Shown here: positions 23,936-36,331 of the stretch, one piece after another | How the letters are laid out: every line of letters begins with the position of its first letter | How positions within the stretch are numbered: the stretch's first letter is position 1 | Assembly (NCBI GenBank): GCA_035222895.1 | Contig: JAVYIG010001588.1 | Location: 62,001-126,000 of the forward strand | DNA: 64,000 nucleotides | Source: Strongylocentrotus droebachiensis | Taxonomy: Eukaryota > Echinodermata > Echinoidea > Camarodonta > Strongylocentrotidae | Direction of reading: 5' to 3' | Position numbers and translations under genes: made by a program | Notes under the pieces: model-generated | What the model was told of the DNA's origin: nothing | Databases searched by the model: none | The model's input: the letters and a program-made list of their open reading frames with translations, nothing else

Positions 23936-25575
23936 ACATTACTAAAACGTGAAAGCAAAAATTCATTTTTTAAATTTTTCAATCACTTGAAATAATACGG
24001 AGCTGCAGTTTTGACACTGGTGAAATATAGACTCAAAGAAATCATTTCCAGAATAATTTCAATATCTTATTGTTCTGCCTGTAGAAATGAACTTTGGGGT
24101 ATGCAATGTCATTGTCACGTTTGCATATCTCCCCTCAATAGGTGATGTACAAGGCTATTGAAATTGCCTTTGGGTTGTGTGTGTTTTTTTCAACCTTGGG
24201 ACATATGCTTGGAGAAACGTAAATGCATCAGATATTTTTTCTCTATCGGGGAGCTGGAGGTGAAGAGAAAAAACTGACCTTCCCCTTGTGAGTTTCGTAT
24301 AAATTGATTTGTAGATCAATTTTGCAGACACAAGTATATGTTATCTCCTCTAAAAACTGTTTGAAATTAGAAAAGAGAACAATTACGATTGATAGGATCA
24401 ATTTTTCTTTCAAATAGATGAAAGACCTTTACTGGAGTTCACATTTTGCAAATACATGCAAATATGAATTTTAGACCAAAAGAAAAAGAAAGGAAAGAAA
24501 AATCCATGCATTATTTTATATTTTCTTCACTTTAATTTATGTTGCATTGTTCTGTTGCACTGCAGAAGTCATTCATGTGCATAAACAATATATACATAAT
24601 TACCCTGTAAATAAAATGGCCTTTCCAGGATTCTCCTCTTTATTTAACATTAATGCATATGTATGACACCATGGTATTTTTAGTACATAATTTTACTAGA
24701 TTCTATGCTTTATACTTGGATTTCTTACAACAAAGTGCTACACTAATAATAGAGTGTGCAAACATGCTGGAGTTAATCTCACGGTAGATGATGAGGCGGG
24801 TTGAAACTTAGGCCAAAATTAGCTTGATATTTTGAAAGGTTAATGTGGCATTTCCAGTGCTCTATACCTGACAGTTAAGTATGTCATACTCAACGCTGGA
24901 GACATCACGAGGAAGCGCGGAAAACCATGTCACAATGATCAGGAAAACAATCCATCAATTCCATCTCAGGATTTACGTAAGCTAGGCAGACACAATCTAT
25001 ATGGATACGATTGCTGTGATGTTATACAACATTTTATATGATCATAGCAACTAAACGAAGCCTGTAATTTTTGTCATGAGACGTCACATTTGTTTACGTT
25101 ATCTCTCTTTGAATATATGCAATTTTTGCGTATCACATGTTTTGTTTTGATGCGCTCCATTTGTTAAATCCCTCTAGAATTGATGAAAACTTAAAGCCTC
25201 TGCTATTAACATGACTTTTAAACCACCTACAAAAAGCCGACAGGGTAAAGTAATTACCAGGGGGAGAAAATAAAAATAAAAGCTTTAGATGTTAAGACTC
25301 CTGTGTGCACTGTCCTCACTTATTTCTCTGTGAGTATTCAGATTTGCGACATGCACTATGCATCTCATATTTTTGTCCTTAGGTGTTTTTAGTTGGGTTA
25401 CAATGTCATATCTAAAAAGGATTGAAAGAGTAATCAAGATTATAAAAAAATGCCAAAGTTACCATCCTTGTGTGATTCTACTCTCCAGATGGGAAAAGAA
25501 ATTACACAAAGTCTGATGTAAAAAAAAAAGTTTTTTGTTGTTGAAAATGACATAGAATGAAATGGGTTTACAAAG

Positions 25576-25657
25576 GGGAGAGAGAAAGAGAGAGAGAGAG
25601 AGAAAGAAAGAGAGAAAGAAAAGAGAATTTAGGAGAGAGAGATAGAGATAGAGAGAT
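25576..25657 (+). repeat. (GA)n microsatellite between AATGGGTTTAC repeats
   Basis: Interrupted GA array. The 11-mer AATGGGTTTAC occurs immediately before it (25561) and twice just after it (about 25658 and 25678), so the array and its flank seem to have been duplicated together. Confidence 0.85.
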
Positions 25658-25995
25658 AATGGGTTTACATATATGAAATGGGTTTACTAATTCTAAAATA
25701 GAAGTGGAAACATAAAGTCCAAGGTTTTGTTTTTGCCTCATAACATGTATTTTCACTCTGTTTCTGCTTTTCCTCTCTAATTACGCTGAACTCCAAAGAT
25801 TGGTTTGATCGGTTCATTTGGAGAAGTCATGGTTATGCATTAGTTATAGTCCGCTTACGAAATTGGCAGCCATTGCCAATTTGAGGCTTGATTGAATGAG
25901 ATTATTTGATGTTAACTAGTTCTCTCCCGTGCAATGGCATGACCTAGTTCTATTGTATTGTTAGCTTGTTCAATGTGGTTAGAAGAAAAAAACAA

Positions 25996-26037
25996 GGGGG
26001 AGAGAAAGAGATAGAGAGAGAGAGAGATGGAGAGAGA

Positions 26038-26083
<46 letters not shown>

Positions 26084-26105
26084 AGAGGGAGAGAATGAGA
26101 GAGAA
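25996..26105 (+). repeat. (GA)n microsatellite, about 110 bp
   Basis: Long GA array with a central uninterrupted stretch of about 38 bp. The Ser/Leu frames on the minus strand come from the repeat. Confidence 0.93.
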
Positions 26106-27269
26106 CTAACAAGAGATGTGATGAAGTGAGCTATTTTAATTGGAGAGGGGAAAGTAGACATTATTTTCATGTAACCTTTTTCCTCTTTTCCTTCCCGGTA
26201 ATGAGGGCTCTAGAAACGCATCGAAAAAAACATACAATCACATTTAATTGAATGTTATGCAGAGCTCATAACCTAGATTGGCCTTTGTTGCCACAGAGCA
26301 AGACCCATTTATTAGTACCCATTTTTGTTTTCTTCTTCTTTGCTCAGCGTAATAAGGCAACCATTTGACAGACTCTGATTCTTCATAATTGGCATAAAAG
26401 CAGACCTCATTTCATCCTGAATGCCATGTGATGTAGTCTCAGAGAAAAACTAGGTCTTGCCGTACTGTTTGTGCTCAATCCCAATACCGTTCATTCTCGG
26501 CTAAAAGAAAATGACGCATATTTGATTGAATTATGTCTGTCAAATATTTTATTTATGGTTCTTTATGTCCTTGATATAAATACGATGTTGAAAATGATTC
26601 CTTACTCTGTGGAGAGAATATCTAACAAAAATCAATCTGACAACCTTTTGTCCACTTTTGTATCCATTTGAGAAAGTTTCATTGGGAAAAGGAAAATATG
26701 AAATATTTATTTTTAAATATTTTCAATAATTTGTAAATTAGATTGATTGATTAAGTATTGGCTATTTCATTGAAGACATGTTTAATTGGTTATCTTTCAT
26801 GAGAAATATGAAAAAAGAAAGGTTATTGAAATGGATAGAGTTAGTAAGAGATACTTCCTGAGTGGGCTAATTCCCACATTTTAATAAATGCATGTAGCAC
26901 AACATTACCAAACGAAAGAGCTTCTGTTCATTCCTGTATATATTGTCTAGTAAGAATTAGGACAGCATTAATCAAATCATTTTACAGATAATTAAAGCAC
27001 ATATGGCTCTTGGCTGATGATATTTAAAATTGGATTTAGAGATTGGATGTCATATGAATGTACAGTACATGAGAAAGCTTCTCTTCCGCAAAATTCCAAA
27101 ACAAGTTAACATGATGTATGATCAAACCAGTCACCTCATCATTTACTCCATTTTCTCCAAAATGACCTACTCCGGTCTGTGCCTGTTAAATCTAGAAAAG
27201 TACCCTAGAAAAATGTACCTCTCCCATTTTCCCCTCCACAATGGGAATAAAAATGAAGAGAAAACAACA

Positions 27270-27560
27270 ACAACATTGCTTTGTGTGGCAGCAGCCAGAT
27301 TGGTTGCATTTCCTGCAAATCCAATCTTTTTATGCCCTATTTGATAAGTAGAGCGACCGTGTCTTTAGGCAGCCAGCAGTATGCGGGATCCCGTAATTAC
27401 GCAGAATTTATTCCCATGTTGCACTATTTTTTCGGTTGGCTGCCGAGACCCCGAGGCGAGAATGTTCTACCGCAGGAGGGGAATGCGACGACTCTCTTGC
27501 CCCCCTCGCCCTCGATTCATCGACCCGGCCACCGGGTTTTGTTTTTTCCCCCTAAATAGA
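27270..27560. promoter_or_regulatory. GC-rich island in intron 2
   Basis: Locally GC-rich for this window, with CGGTTGGCTGCCGAGACCCCGAGG-type sequence and several CpG. Two overlapping + strand frames of 92 and 66 codons cross it, but neither has splice sites or a recognisable domain. It could be an internal regulatory element or an unrecognised alternative promoter. Confidence 0.2.
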
Positions 27561-28479
27561 ATTTTGCATTTATTGAGCTAGACCAAGGTAGAGCTTAATT
27601 GAAAATATGGGCTAATGAGTGGATTTGTATTCAAAGACAGATTTTGTTGTTTCTAGAGGAGTCTTGACATGCACTCAAATTATCTTCACTTAAATGCCCT
27701 TCAAGGCTGTTAATGTTGAAGGGGAAGATAATAATCTTTTTATAGCTCATATTTTTTCATGAAAGATCTTGATATTTGGTGATTTTTGTCAGATAATTGA
27801 TTTCTTACTAATGATTTGGTTAAAATTAGAGAGAATGGGACGTAAACTGATTTTTCTTCTTCTTCTAAATTATTAACCTAGAATATACATTTACAAATAG
27901 AGGAATCTTGAGATAACTGATAGAGAACCATTTATTCTATTTGGTAAACATACTATTTTTCTTGAAATATATAAAGTTTTTTGTACACACGTATAATAGA
28001 TTACTGATGTATTACTTGGTTGGCTATAAAACTGTAATTATATTGATGAGTACTGTGCATTCCTTTTGTTTTACCATCTTTTGAATCCCTGATCGTAAAT
28101 AAAAGAATAATAAATATGATGATTTTAATTTTAAAATTTGAGAGACTAGGAAATATAGAACCTTTCCCTGGCTAAATTCATATCCTCAATGTTTAAAATA
28201 TTGAGTATTGATTAATGTCTTGTTCGAATGGCATGAAGAAGTAATGAAATGAAAGTAAAATAAAATTTTGCCCTATTCTCAACTCTTTGGAATAATATTA
28301 TTGCCTGGAAAGAATTGGTTAAAGACCTTGATCTGATTTAAGAGAAGACGTTCTGCTCTTGTATTGATTCAAATTGAAGTCCGACTCTGAAATTGAACTT
28401 TGTGTCTGAGAGAAAAAAAGAGAAAAAAATCTATCAGATTGTCTATTACCCTAGTTGACTGTGCATCTTTCTGTCAGAG

Positions 28480-29350
28480 AACTCATAGCAAGACGGTCTC
28501 AAGAATGACCACTGCGGGCTTGTGAGACGTTTGTTTTCCCATCTTGAGACTGGACTTACGTCCTTTTGTCCTCTGATGGGAAGCCTCACAGATCTATTAC
28601 ACTAATTGAAAGGCTTGAGTAATGACACAGCCTTAATCAACTCTGCCCTTGAGATTTGAAGCTTGATACCCACTGTAGCCCTTGCCTTTCATCGCCAAGA
28701 TAAGCCTCACTTTGCCGCAAAGCTCTCTCAGAAAAAGCCCCTGACGAAGGCTGTGCCGTATTTTTTCTTGCCAGCCCGCCCCTTCCATTAGATTAAATCA
28801 CTCAATCCTTGATAATAAGTCGGCTGTGAAGGGGTGCCAGCAGATTGACTTTAACCTGATTTCACCGCCCCTAATTGCATTATCTCGTCATCGCATAATC
28901 ATTGTCTTTTATTCCCTGTTCAATAATTACTGCATGAAAAATGCAGCAGTTAGTGATAAACAGGTTTTATCACTACCCAACTCCTCAAACCCTCCCAGTA
29001 CCTGTTTTCCCCCGTACCCTCTCCTCCTCACCTCCTCACGCTTCCATTTCCACACAGTCGGTACGTGTTTATCATTTTTGCCTTCAGTCAAAATGAGCGC
29101 AAACTGAAGGAGTTGGCATTCGTTTGAAATTGGAGTGAGCAATTTGAGTAATTAGGACACATATATCGAGCATTATGATGATTCCAAGGGTAATCCGCCA
29201 AAGCGGCTTTACAGCTAGTGCATGCCCTAATTATTCGGACGAATCGTTTGTCGGAAGCCTGGTTAATTCCCCCAGCTTTCATGCTCCTGTTATAGGACAA
29301 TTTGGGACAGCATTGATGGTTTTTATGAGCCTAATGTGAGGGCTGCTTAA
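28480..29350. promoter_or_regulatory. Large candidate regulatory block upstream of the second coding exon
   Basis: Nearly 900 bp of repeat-free, complex sequence ending about 1 kb before the exon at 30327. Homeodomain-type cores are numerous (CTAATTGAAAGG, CCTAATTGC, CAATAATTAC, GTAATTAGG, CTAATTATTCG), and there are GATTAAATCA and GATAAG sites. It is the longest such block within the gene. Regulatory function is inferred from motif density only. Confidence 0.28.
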
Positions 29351-30326
29351 GTAGGAAGGCAAATCCACTTGGTTTAACTCTCGCTGAAAAACAATCTCTT
29401 TCTTTCCTCACACATTCCTTTATGTTCCAAGTGTATTTTCCTCCTCTCTACGAACCATTCTTATTGATGAATCGTGGGGATACTTTTTATAATCCTTATC
29501 AAATTAAAAATAAGGGATGAGGTTCCCTTTTCTTCATGTCAGCTTGTGTTTACGTCTACACATGAGTCACTCTATTTCTATAGAACTGGATGTTCCAATT
29601 GCAGCCCAGTAATGCCCTAGTATTTCCATACTTGACAAGCAATAAATCAAAGCCTGGGATTTTAACACATTAGAATTCAATTGGAAACATTTATGCTTCC
29701 TGCTGTAATGCAGAATGATTCCCGGCTACTGCACTGAGCAGGGAGATCGCTCGGATAACGAACTGACTTCTTGATTTGAATACTGGATAAGAATATTGAC
29801 ATTCTTTTCATAAAAAATAGTTTTCATTTTTTTTTAGTGTGTATATTCTCGGCATGCTGTATCTACATTTTTTATTTTTTGTGATCGTTATGGAATAATA
29901 GTTCTGAAACTCCACTTCTTTGAATGCTTTGGCATAAAGTAAAAGATGTGGAAAATATTTGGTGAATAATATATTTTATTGTCGAACTTATAGGCAATAT
30001 CATCAAATTAGTTGCTGCTGTAGTCAGTTTGTAATTTTGTTGCTTACATTCGACAAATCATCGCCCTCCACCAGCCGGATGGAGGGTTTTTAGGCCGTTT
30101 TTCATTTTTCACATTCTTTGTCATGTAGACTGCATCCCATCCTGTTCTACACATGCATAATTTTGATTATTCAACATATTACTATTTATTTCCTCTCCTG
30201 ATCTAGTCTTTTAGATGGTTTTCAAGTGCAAACTTGCAAGAGAATCATTTCTCATAAAAATATGAAGATCAACATTTTAATGTCTATCATTTTTGTTCTC
30301 TTTCTCTTTTTTTCGTTCTTTTCCAG

Positions 30327-30448
30327 AGCGAGTTTGTAAGGCCATCACCTCTGGCCATGACAGAGCCTGTAAATTATTGAACCACAAGTCACCCTCACTG
30401 GACGCGGCACTGGGATGCAAAAAGAAAGGAACACCAGACTTCCAAATG
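30327..30448 (+). CDS. Second coding exon of the same protein
   Basis: A 122-nt exon between a strong acceptor (TTTTTTTCGTTCTTTTCCAG) and a strong donor (CAAATG|GTGAGT, GT at 30449). The upstream exon leaves one base of a codon; this one supplies two, making Glu 340, and then 40 codons (341-380) ending in phase 0. The alternative acceptor two bases later would hit a stop after three codons, which supports the chosen boundary. The peptide starts E-R-V-C-K-A-I and contains G-H-D-R-A-C-K-L-L, then a G-C-K-K-K block and G-T-P-D-F-Q-M. It is compositionally complex and has three Cys (343, 354, 370), unlike the low-complexity main exon, so it may belong to a folded or conserved domain. No family recognised. 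Confidence 0.8.
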
Positions 30449-30463
30449 GTGAGTCGAAATGGG

Positions 30464-30610
30464 GCGAAAGAGAGAGAGAGAGAGAGAGTTGAGGGTAGGG
30501 GAGACTTATAGAGAAGAAGAGGAAGAGAGGGAGGGGGGTGGGGAGAAGAAGGGGGACTAGGAAGGTGGTTGAGACAGGGGAGGGGAAAGGGAGAGAGAGA
30601 GAGAGAACAA
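30464..30610 (+). repeat. Purine-rich (GA/GGGA) tract next to the exon
   Basis: Purine-only stretch with two (GA)n cores, beginning only about 15 bp after the splice donor at 30449. Its closeness to the donor is unusual and could affect splicing or be used by GAGA-type factors; that is inference. Confidence 0.85.
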
Positions 30611-31269
30611 ATACAATATCCTTCTCCCTGTCTGCACCCATCATGAGAGGAAATTAAGAAATGGACAGGATCTTGTGATTTAAATATGTAGGTCAGTTCC
30701 CAAAGGGTCATGTAAGAGGAGTTCCTCAGGGGAAAGGAAGTGGTCACAATTCTGGATGCATGAAAACATAATGAGGTCCAATATATTTGACTGATATATT
30801 TTTCCCCTTATGGTATGGTAGCAGTTGTTTTGGGGTCTTTTTTATCGCAGCAGAATGTGTTTAAAATGTTGTGCCATCATGAAAGAAACTACTTTTACTG
30901 GAATATAATGTCGATGGAGAAATTAGAAAATTATTGAATTTATATAGCCATAGAGGTTCACCAACATTAGAATGGGGATAGTGATATCGCCCGTTGTTTG
31001 TTTGCGTGTTATGAATAATTTTTAGCAACACAAAGAGAAGGTGTTTGTTGTTTCATGGAAAAAAGAATTAGACCAACCACTTGGGTTTTAAAAGTGGCAT
31101 AATGGGAAAAAAAAGGGAAGCGAGTAAACGTTGAGGAAGAGTAGAGGGGGAAAAAGTAGGACAAATTAGATTTGATGAACTGGATGTCAACCAGAGCGTA
31201 ATAGGATTTTAAACCTCACTCTTTTCATTATTTCCAAGCCTCTCTCCCCCTCTCTCTATCTGCTACCAC

Positions 31270-31450
31270 AAAACAAGAGTAGAAATAGGGTGCGTCCGTC
31301 AGACAAACACAGGGCAACGGCAAAAGTGCAGTGCCCCCTGCGGACCCAAATTGAGTGCAAATTGGTAATTTTCAGCCGACTTACTTATCGGGCCATGGAC
31401 GGACGGGCACAACAGAGCCAGGTTGAGCTGGCTGGCTGGCTGGCTGGGTA
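31270..31450. promoter_or_regulatory. Candidate regulatory island in intron 3
   Basis: Complex GC-richer block containing GGTGCGTCCGTCAGAC, GTGCAGTGCCCCCTGCGGAC (a CTCF-like CCCCCTGC core) and GCAAATTGGTAATTTTC. It is followed by a short CTGG tandem run near 31427. Composition-based call. Confidence 0.22.
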
Positions 31451-34400
31451 GGCTGGCCGGGTGACTCTGATCAAATAGATGTCAGGGTTAGGGGGGAGAA
31501 GACATGGCTGGATGGAAGAGCTAGGTCGTGATCAAGGCTATAGACTCAATGAGAAGACATACAAATGCACTTTGGCAGACGGAGCTCTGTCATAGAATAG
31601 TCTAGTTTCCATATCTGACTTTGAATTTTGTAGGTTTTCAAGTCATATCATTTGACAAGTTTCATCTAATTGCTCTTCATTCTCTGTCCTTTGCTTAATA
31701 ATATACATGAATATCTTGATGAGTTTTTGGAAGCTTAATTTTCTCTTTTAGAGATACAACTTTATGGATAAATGATTTGGTCCCTTGCCGTCTCTACTTT
31801 CCCACTGTCATAAGTTATTGCTTGCAGCAAGGCAGTACACATTTTTGTTTTTTTGTATTTTCTTTAATTCAATGAACTAACAAGAACACTCAAGTTGGTG
31901 AATCAATCAAGGATCCATATTTTGTCAACCAGACTCCACGTTTTTATAATTAAGTTCAATAACACTTCATTAGAAAGAAAATGAAAATATCATTTGTTGG
32001 GAAAGACACAAAAAATGCCCAAAGCAAGAAAAAATTAGAGGTCAACATTAGTGTAAGATGAGATGTTTAATTGAGAAATAAAGTTAATTAATTGTTTCAG
32101 GCAGAACAACATTGACCTAAATTGGTACCTGGCATTTCATTCCCAGGTGCCATCGAATAATGGCATGATTAGTTTTATTGGATAGTTAATTATCAATAAA
32201 TATAATCATTGTCTTATTTTCTCTCCCTCTCTTTTTTGGTTGAAATTTTTGATTTGCAGCCAAAAGTTAGAGAAGAGGGAATGGAGAGCATCATTGTAAA
32301 ATATGACTTTTGTATCTATTCCCCAGAAAAGTTAAGAAAATAAAACTTAATCTTTTTCATGGTAATCTCTTTCATATTCTTCTTTACCTCTAATATTATT
32401 TCAGTGATCAAGGAGTGAATTCTCTGAGAAATAATTGAAAGGAAAGCCTATTACTCACTTTGGTGATTCATGGATGCGATAGAAATGTGCAATTTGAATG
32501 TGATGATCCGTTAAAATGAGGGCGCACATTCGCAGCATGAACGCACCATCCACACGGCAGAGAGGCTAATGTAAATAATGAGTGCTAGGTTATCCAGACA
32601 GAAAGAAATGAGCCAAAAAAGAGTACAAGGACCCGGGGGAAAGAGAAAGAGGCGGAGGGGGGGGGGGGATTGGGCGATAGAAAGCTTCATGTCTAAGCTT
32701 TTTTTATCAACAAAATTTAGATGAGTATTTTGAAGAAAAAAAGTTGGATGAATACTGAAATTTTTGGTGTAGTTCATGGTAAAATTAAGTTCTTGAATAC
32801 ACTTTTATGAGGAAAGAAAACAAAATAAAAAATAAATTGATAATGTCATGAAATAAGGCGAGCTACAATCATGACTTCTCTTGATGTTCTTTGTGCAATT
32901 TAATAATGAAGATATAAGTTCAAAAATATTCTTCTGATGGCAAAAGGCTGAACCAGTGATTAAGCTTTAGATATTTATTTATCAATAAACTAAACAAATT
33001 TTTAGAAATGTAGACATGAAATCCATAATATATATGTATCAGCGTAAGTAATTACATATATAATTGCTGTTTTGAGAGTGCCCCATTAAAAAATGGGAGC
33101 ACAGGTATTCTACGATTGGCCTTTAATTGAGCAGTATTTAGCCAATATTGCCAAGAATATCCAATATCAGAGTGTTTTTTTTTATATGACATCAACAAAG
33201 GGAAATCATGAACAGATGACATATGTATTTGTGTGTCATATAGGAACTCAATATAGTTATTTGATATTTTCTTAAGATGAATGGTGGGCTTTCTGGAATT
33301 TAGAGGAGGAGGAGGATGAGGAGAAGGATGTATTTCCTGGAAGTATGCTCTACTTCATATCACTAATGAATCATCAATTCAGAAAGGTTGAAACATATCT
33401 TCCCTGAATGATAGATCTTAGTTTTTCTATTCCGTCTATTCCTTTAACAAGTAACCAGACAACACCTAGCTAGGACACACCAGGACGCATCAGAATTTAC
33501 TCAAGTATAATGTAAAGTTGGGCGTTTGACTTTGTAGGTCTTTTTTTTTTTAAAGAAGTAGAGTTTTGGGGATAAGGCTGCTAAAGCAATCACAGCAACA
33601 CATTTCAAATTGTGAGTATGTATGCTAAGCAACCAATGTAAAGGAATAGTGAGCAGACCAAAGCCTGCATGTAACATTAGCCACAACTTGGCCTGAGGCC
33701 AGTCAATGTCAAGAGACAGGTCCAGCCTTAAACGAGAGCAAAATAAGATTTGATGAAGGCAGAGAGGGAACCGAAAGAAAGAAAAAGACCCTCAGAAGGA
33801 GGTCGAGGGGAAGGGAAAGGGGGTGGAGGGTGGAAATAGATGGAGAGAAAGGGAGAGAGAGAGAGGAGAATGGTAGAATACACTGGGGACTCCCAATGAG
33901 TGATTGCAGTTACTTTACAATGGGACATTCAAAAATCGTTCACAGATGGTACACAGTCTTAATGTGAAGCCTGTTTCCAAGTCTACTTTCACCCTTTTCT
34001 TTTCTTTTCTTTGAATGTTTTTGGGTGGGGGATGCTTGTATTTCAGATTCAGTTTAGGGGACAACAATCACATCATCAGAGTAAGAGGTTTTTAATTTTT
34101 TTTAAAGGAATATTCTTTTAATATATAATCTCGATGCATATCAATAATATAGTTATTTACGAAAGTCTACTTGCATAAGAAACATTCAAACAAAACTTTG
34201 CCTTTCAGGTGACACCAATTTCATCTGCAATTCTCATCATATTTATTTGGAAGCATTAATCAAATAAAGGGAGTTGAAAAAGGGAGCCCCCCCCCCCCTT
34301 CATAGTATGGCTGTCTTCCCTGCAGAAAAATACTTTTTGATGCAAGTCAAATTTTTTGCCACAAATATGAAAACAATGTCCACTCACAGATTAAAATATT

Positions 34401-35274
34401 CTCATTCGGGAAAAAACATGTTTCTTGTTCAACCATTTCTCATTCACATCAGAAGAATATATCATTTACTCAACTCTAAAACCGACAAAATAAGTATGCG
34501 TCGAAATGATCTTAATGCAAAACAGAAAGGAAATGATTAATCGTCGGAAGTAGCTTGGAACATACTTGTAGATGAATGATCATGTTCGGGGTGAAAGTGG
34601 CGGGTTAAAATTAAGGTGACCTACTTTCTTGGATGGAGCACTTGTAAGGTAGGATTAAAAATGTAAGAGGAGGGGTAAAAGAAACGAGACCCATTTAAGT
34701 GGTGAAACAAGATATCTGTGCAGTTAATTTCCCCAGGAAAGTGTGTATCATTAATGTGCTGAAAGTTTCTTTATGTATCACATGTGGAATGAATCAGAGA
34801 GAAAATAATGTAAAGGTACTGTAAACTCTCCTTACCGTATATTCCTGTGTGGAAACTATTTTTGGCACTGTATTTGTCGTTCAAAATAAAACTGGTACAT
34901 GTAGGGAATCCTAGTAGAGCTTTAGTTTTCAAAATTAGTGAACCAGATATAGGATTAGGCTTGAGTCGGTACGGTCGATCACACCGGGACCCGACCGTTG
35001 CCGTCGGGTCCCGGTTTTGTTTTTTGAGAACCGACGCTCCGAAAAAAAATAATGAAATATGTAAGAAATTGCAGTTTTGCACAACACTTAAATCATTCCA
35101 CCTTGAAACTTAAGTATTTAATTGTTACCAATCATATTCTAGCTCATCCTGAATCAATCCGAACTGCTGATATAAATATGGGTTGCAAAGCAGTTCGCCC
35201 CATGGGGTTGTTGTTGCGGCCAGCTGCTAGCTAGCTACTGTACTGGCCGGGTCTCTCGGCAGGATTAATAAATC

Positions 35275-35720
35275 AGGTTGAAAGAAACATGAATGTTTGA
35301 ATAATAAAACGGTTTTCTAAAAAGTACTTCTTTAATTACAACATTCCGATCGAATAATTTTTAAAAGACAAAATGGATATTATTTCTTTGATTTTGAACA
35401 CCGCATGCTTCTTTTAAAAGCTGAAAATTACTTGGTAATCACAAGAAGTTTCGATACGGATAGCTGTTGCAAGGCAAGTTCAGACTAGTCTCGGAAAAAT
35501 GCGCAGTGCTCCTCGTAGTTAGCTGTAATCCGTGCCAGAACGAACCCAAACAAAGACATGATCGTAGCGAGAAAAAATCATTAAAAACTACGAGAGCACA
35601 ATTGGAAAGACAACTACTCAAAATTATCGTAAGCAGATACATAACTTGGAAGAATAATACAATAGTTGTCCAAGAAAAGCCACAGAAATATTGATATTTA
35701 AGGAGTTACTATAGGTACAA
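35275..35720 (+). repeat. Left long inverted arm of the foldback element
   Basis: This matches the reverse complement of 35893-36331 over most of its length, with scattered substitutions and small indels (one is a three-base difference near 35517-35521). Arm divergence implies that the element is not brand new. Confidence 0.85.
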
Positions 35721-35774
35721 TCATTATCGGAATGGGCCTGCTGATATACTGTATATGTCCGAATTACACGTTAT

Positions 35775-35823
35775 TTGGTTTCTAGCCTCGTGTTCTAACA
35801 TGAGGCTAGAAACCAAATAACGC
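35775..35823. repeat. Central hairpin of the foldback element
   Basis: CGTTATTTGGTTTCTAGCCT and its exact complement surround a loop of about 14 bp (GTGTTCTAACATGAGG region). The stem lies at the dyad centre between the two long arms. Confidence 0.8.
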
Positions 35824-35892
35824 CCTCTACGGTAAAAAGCAGTATAACAAAGGATTCAAGTATTTGCAGCAAGCCCCTTGCGATAAAAATGT

Positions 35893-36331
35893 ACCCAGTT
35901 ACTCCTCGATTATCACAATTTCTTTGGCATTTCTTGGGCGATTATTGAATTCTTTGTCTGATTATCGTAATTTTGAGCAGTAGTTGTCTTTCCAATTGTG
36001 CTCTCGTAGTTTTTAATGATTTTTTTCTCGTTACGATCACGTCTTTGTTTGGGTTCGTTCTGGCACGCATTACAGCTAACAAGGAGCACTGCGCATTTTT
36101 CCGAGACTAGTCTGAACTTGCCTTGCAACAGCTATCCGTATCGAAACTTCTTGTGATTACCAAGTAATTTTCAGCTTTTAAAAGAAGCATGCAGTGTTCA
36201 AAATCAAAGAAAAAATATCTATTTTGTTTTTAAAAATTATTCGATCGGTATGTTGTAAAGGAGTACTTTTTAGAAAGCCGTTTTATTATTCAAACATTAT
36301 TTTTTTATGACCCGATTTATTCAACCTGCAT
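35893..36331 (-). repeat. Right long inverted arm of the foldback element
   Basis: Inverted partner of 35275-35720. Its complement carries the same M-Q-G-K-F-R-L-V-S-E-K-C frame seen on the + strand of the left arm. Confidence 0.85.

Larger units (their letters stand above)
20509..30326 (+). other. Intron 2 (9.8 kb), non-coding
   Basis: Bounded by GTGAGT at 20509 and TTCCAG at 30321-30326. It contains a MITE at 21149-21421, GA arrays at 25576 and 25996, and four blocks that look like candidate regulatory islands (22300-22650, 23755-23935, 27270-27560 and 28480-29350). No further exon compatible in phase with both neighbours was found by eye. Confidence 0.8.

Noticed and set aside
27281..27559. 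92-codon frame in a GC-rich island
   Set aside because: A second frame is also open across the same GC-rich DNA; no splice sites or domain. Kept only as a possible regulatory island.
30277..30747. 156-codon minus-strand frame overlapping the second coding exon
   Set aside because: Mostly Ser/Pro/Leu from the purine tract at 30464-30610, antisense to a well-supported exon.
32101..32145. Acceptor-donor pair TTTCAG ... CCCAG|GTGCCA
   Set aside because: The enclosed sequence has a stop in the required phase-0 frame and the donor is weak.
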